32,851 nt of DNA from Synergistaceae bacterium (GTDB lineage: Bacteria; Synergistota; Synergistia; Synergistales; Aminobacteriaceae). Under the pieces are notes generated by a model, which was given only the letters and a program-made list of their open reading frames with translations, had not been told where the DNA came from and did no database searches. The stretch covers positions 1 to 32,851 of the forward strand of contig WRHH01000004.1 in assembly GCA_009783355.1 (NCBI GenBank). Direction: 5' to 3'. Made by a program: the position numbers and the translations under genes. This document shows positions 32,691-32,851 of this stretch, in pieces. Positions within the stretch are counted from its first letter, which is position 1, and each line of letters opens with the position of its first letter.

Positions 32691-32851
32691 TTAAGCCTTT
32701 TGTTTGTTCGCGCTTTTACCGAGATAAGCCTCTATGACCTTCTCATTGCGCCTGACCTCGTCAGGAGCGCCTCTGAAAAGAAGCCGCCCGCTCTCCATAA
32801 CAACTATATGGTCGCATATATTCATCACTAGGTCCATATGGTGTTCTATCA
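32691..32851 (-). CDS. livG: LivG-type ABC transporter ATPase, C-terminal end (partial)
   Basis: The last 53 codons, cut by the window edge. It reads IEHHMDLVMNICDHIVVM, then ESGRLLFRGAPDEVRRNEKVIEAYLGK, the characteristic H-loop and end of LivG. It pairs with livF. Confidence 0.88.
   Translation of the reverse strand, partial: IEHHMDLVMNICDHIVVMESGRLLFRGAPDEVRRNEKVIEAYLGKSANKQKA

Overview
The window looks like chromosomal DNA of an anaerobic bacterium of the phylum Synergistota. The main evidence is the C-terminus shared by four large secreted peptidases: a Cys-rich linker, then CNAG(F/Y)GLLAL, a hydrophobic stretch and a basic end. This matches the Synerg-CTERM sorting signal, which is known only from that phylum. 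The TRAP transporter and the Liv-type amino-acid transporter fit such an organism, but are not diagnostic.

Region 1 (276-10301, + strand) is a hexuronate catabolic cluster: uxaB, uxaA, a zinc-dependent sugar-acid dehydrogenase, kduD, a three-gene TRAP transporter (dctP, dctQ, dctM), eda fused to a VOC-like domain, and kdgK. Together they import a sugar acid and bring tagaturonate/altronate or 5-keto-4-deoxyuronate derivatives to 2-keto-3-deoxygluconate (KDG), phosphorylate it to KDPG, and split it to pyruvate and glyceraldehyde-3-phosphate. No uronate isomerase (uxaC) or regulator lies inside the window.

Region 2 (10302-22850, - strand) is the most unusual part. It is a tandem array of four paralogous secreted M14 zinc carboxypeptidases (755, 764, 786 and about 839 aa). 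Three are preceded by a small secreted protein with a VPxGW motif. The fourth (13786-16080) is preceded by a decayed remnant of such a gene, with a GTA start, a frameshift and a truncation. The units also share a promoter/leader motif and have hairpin terminators. A 98%-identical patch between two paralogues suggests recent gene conversion.

Region 3 (22690-29973, - strand) starts with a duplicated promoter segment, a possible small RNA and a terminator. It continues with rsmI, an AAA15-type ATPase, a tRNA m6A methyltransferase, a PseC-like aminotransferase, tadA, an orphan VapB-like antitoxin, a DUF4143 ATPase fragment, and a membrane protein fused to a PstS-like domain.

Region 4 (30032-32851) holds a polysaccharide deacetylase, a secreted OB-fold protein, a degraded PstS-like fragment, and an AbrB-type antitoxin whose probable toxin gene breaks off at a repeat. 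The window ends with livF and the end of livG on the - strand.

A recurring intergenic feature is short tandem repeats of mostly 7-bp units, different at each place (GGGATTA, CATTGNN, AACTGAA, CCACTCG, CTTTAGT). They sit just after stop codons, often between the stop codon and the terminator. No rRNA, tRNA, CRISPR array or intact insertion sequence was seen.
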